Position numbers and translations under genes: made by a program. A DNA stretch of 15,550 bases, taken from NCBI GenBank assembly GCA_964484285.1, contig CAZAEO010000046.1, positions 1-15,550 on the forward strand. Direction: 5' to 3'. The notes under the pieces were generated by a model. The model was not told the origin of the DNA and searched no databases. It saw only the letters and a program-made list of their open reading frames with translations. This document shows, piece after piece, positions 15,492-15,550 of the stretch; positions within the stretch are counted from its first letter, which is position 1; each line of letters opens with the position of its first letter. The DNA is from CAZUQP01 sp964484285 (GTDB lineage: Bacteria; Pseudomonadota; Gammaproteobacteria; DSM-16500).

Positions 15492-15550
15492 CTCTGTACA
15501 CGACAAAATTTTTATTTTGACTCCGTTCGTGCTGAGGCTGAACGCTCCCC
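15492..15550. repeat. Dispersed repeat fragment, right end, inverted to left end
   Basis: CTCTGTACACGACAAAA at 15492-15508 is the exact reverse complement of bases 39-55. Outward of it lies CTCCGTTCGTGCTGAGGCTG (15521-15540), with a five-base inverted repeat CGTTC/GAACG (15524-15528, 15540-15544). The CTGAG core and its distance from the 17-mer mirror the left end. CCGTTCGTGCTGAG-type sequences resemble a short repeat dispersed in many bacterial genomes. The AT-rich part between (CAAAAT...ATTTTG, 15504-15519) could also serve as a weak terminator for sppA. Confidence 0.5.

Noticed and set aside
1..15550. CRISPR arrays, insertion sequences, tRNA or rRNA genes, toxin-antitoxin or defence systems
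   Set aside because: No regularly spaced direct repeats, transposase-like proteins or RNA-gene signatures were seen; the genes are respiratory and housekeeping in type.

Overview
The window reads as a piece of chromosome from an AT-rich gammaproteobacterium with aerobic respiration. The bc1 and aa3-type oxidase genes have gamma/beta-type sequence features (PVWY in cytochrome b, a cytochrome c domain fused to oxidase subunit II). The mix with an HPPD-like protein, a 7TM adenylate cyclase and a FadL-type porin would suit Legionellales or a relative, but that placement is inference from gene content and AT richness, not a phylogeny.

Layout. Positions 1-102 are non-coding: a fragment of a dispersed repeat, then the petA leader. 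Positions 103-2629 (+) are petABC, the three subunits of the cytochrome bc1 complex, tightly packed. Positions 2622-4035 (+) are two overlapping genes coupled to petC; together they resemble the later part of a FUSC-type membrane protein. The strand then switches. Positions 4097-7314 (-) are a two-gene unit: a class III adenylate cyclase with 7TMR-DISM sensor/membrane modules and a TPR, followed by a divergent 4-hydroxyphenylpyruvate dioxygenase-family protein joined by TAATG. Upstream of the cyclase lie a 13-bp perfect hairpin, a 20-bp perfect palindrome and a two-codon minigene. Positions 7434-8693 (-) are a FadL/OmpP1 outer membrane protein, and 8803-9681 (-) a 3-mercaptopyruvate sulfurtransferase. 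Positions 9712-14487 (-), transcribed towards these, are a cytochrome c oxidase operon ctaC-ctaD-pdxH-ctaG-ctaE, in which pdxH (PLP synthesis) is wedged between ctaD and ctaG with no gap. Positions 14544-15482 (+), divergent from ctaC, are the signal peptide peptidase sppA. Positions 15483-15550 are non-coding and end in another repeat fragment.

How the genes work together. PetABC passes electrons from quinol to cytochrome c, and the CtaC/D/E oxidase, with copper inserted by CtaG, passes them to oxygen. Both halves of one respiratory branch are therefore here. Heme A synthesis genes (ctaA, ctaB) and SURF1 are not in the window. The remaining genes (cyclase, HPPD-like, porin, sulfurtransferase, SppA) have no evident shared pathway.

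The least ordinary points are: inverted, diverged copies of one repeat at the two window ends; the HPPD-like protein with intact metal ligands but no canonical substrate-gate C-terminus; the FUSC-like pair after petC; and the hairpin/palindrome/minigene leader of the cyclase. No CRISPR array, insertion sequence, tRNA, rRNA or defence system was seen.
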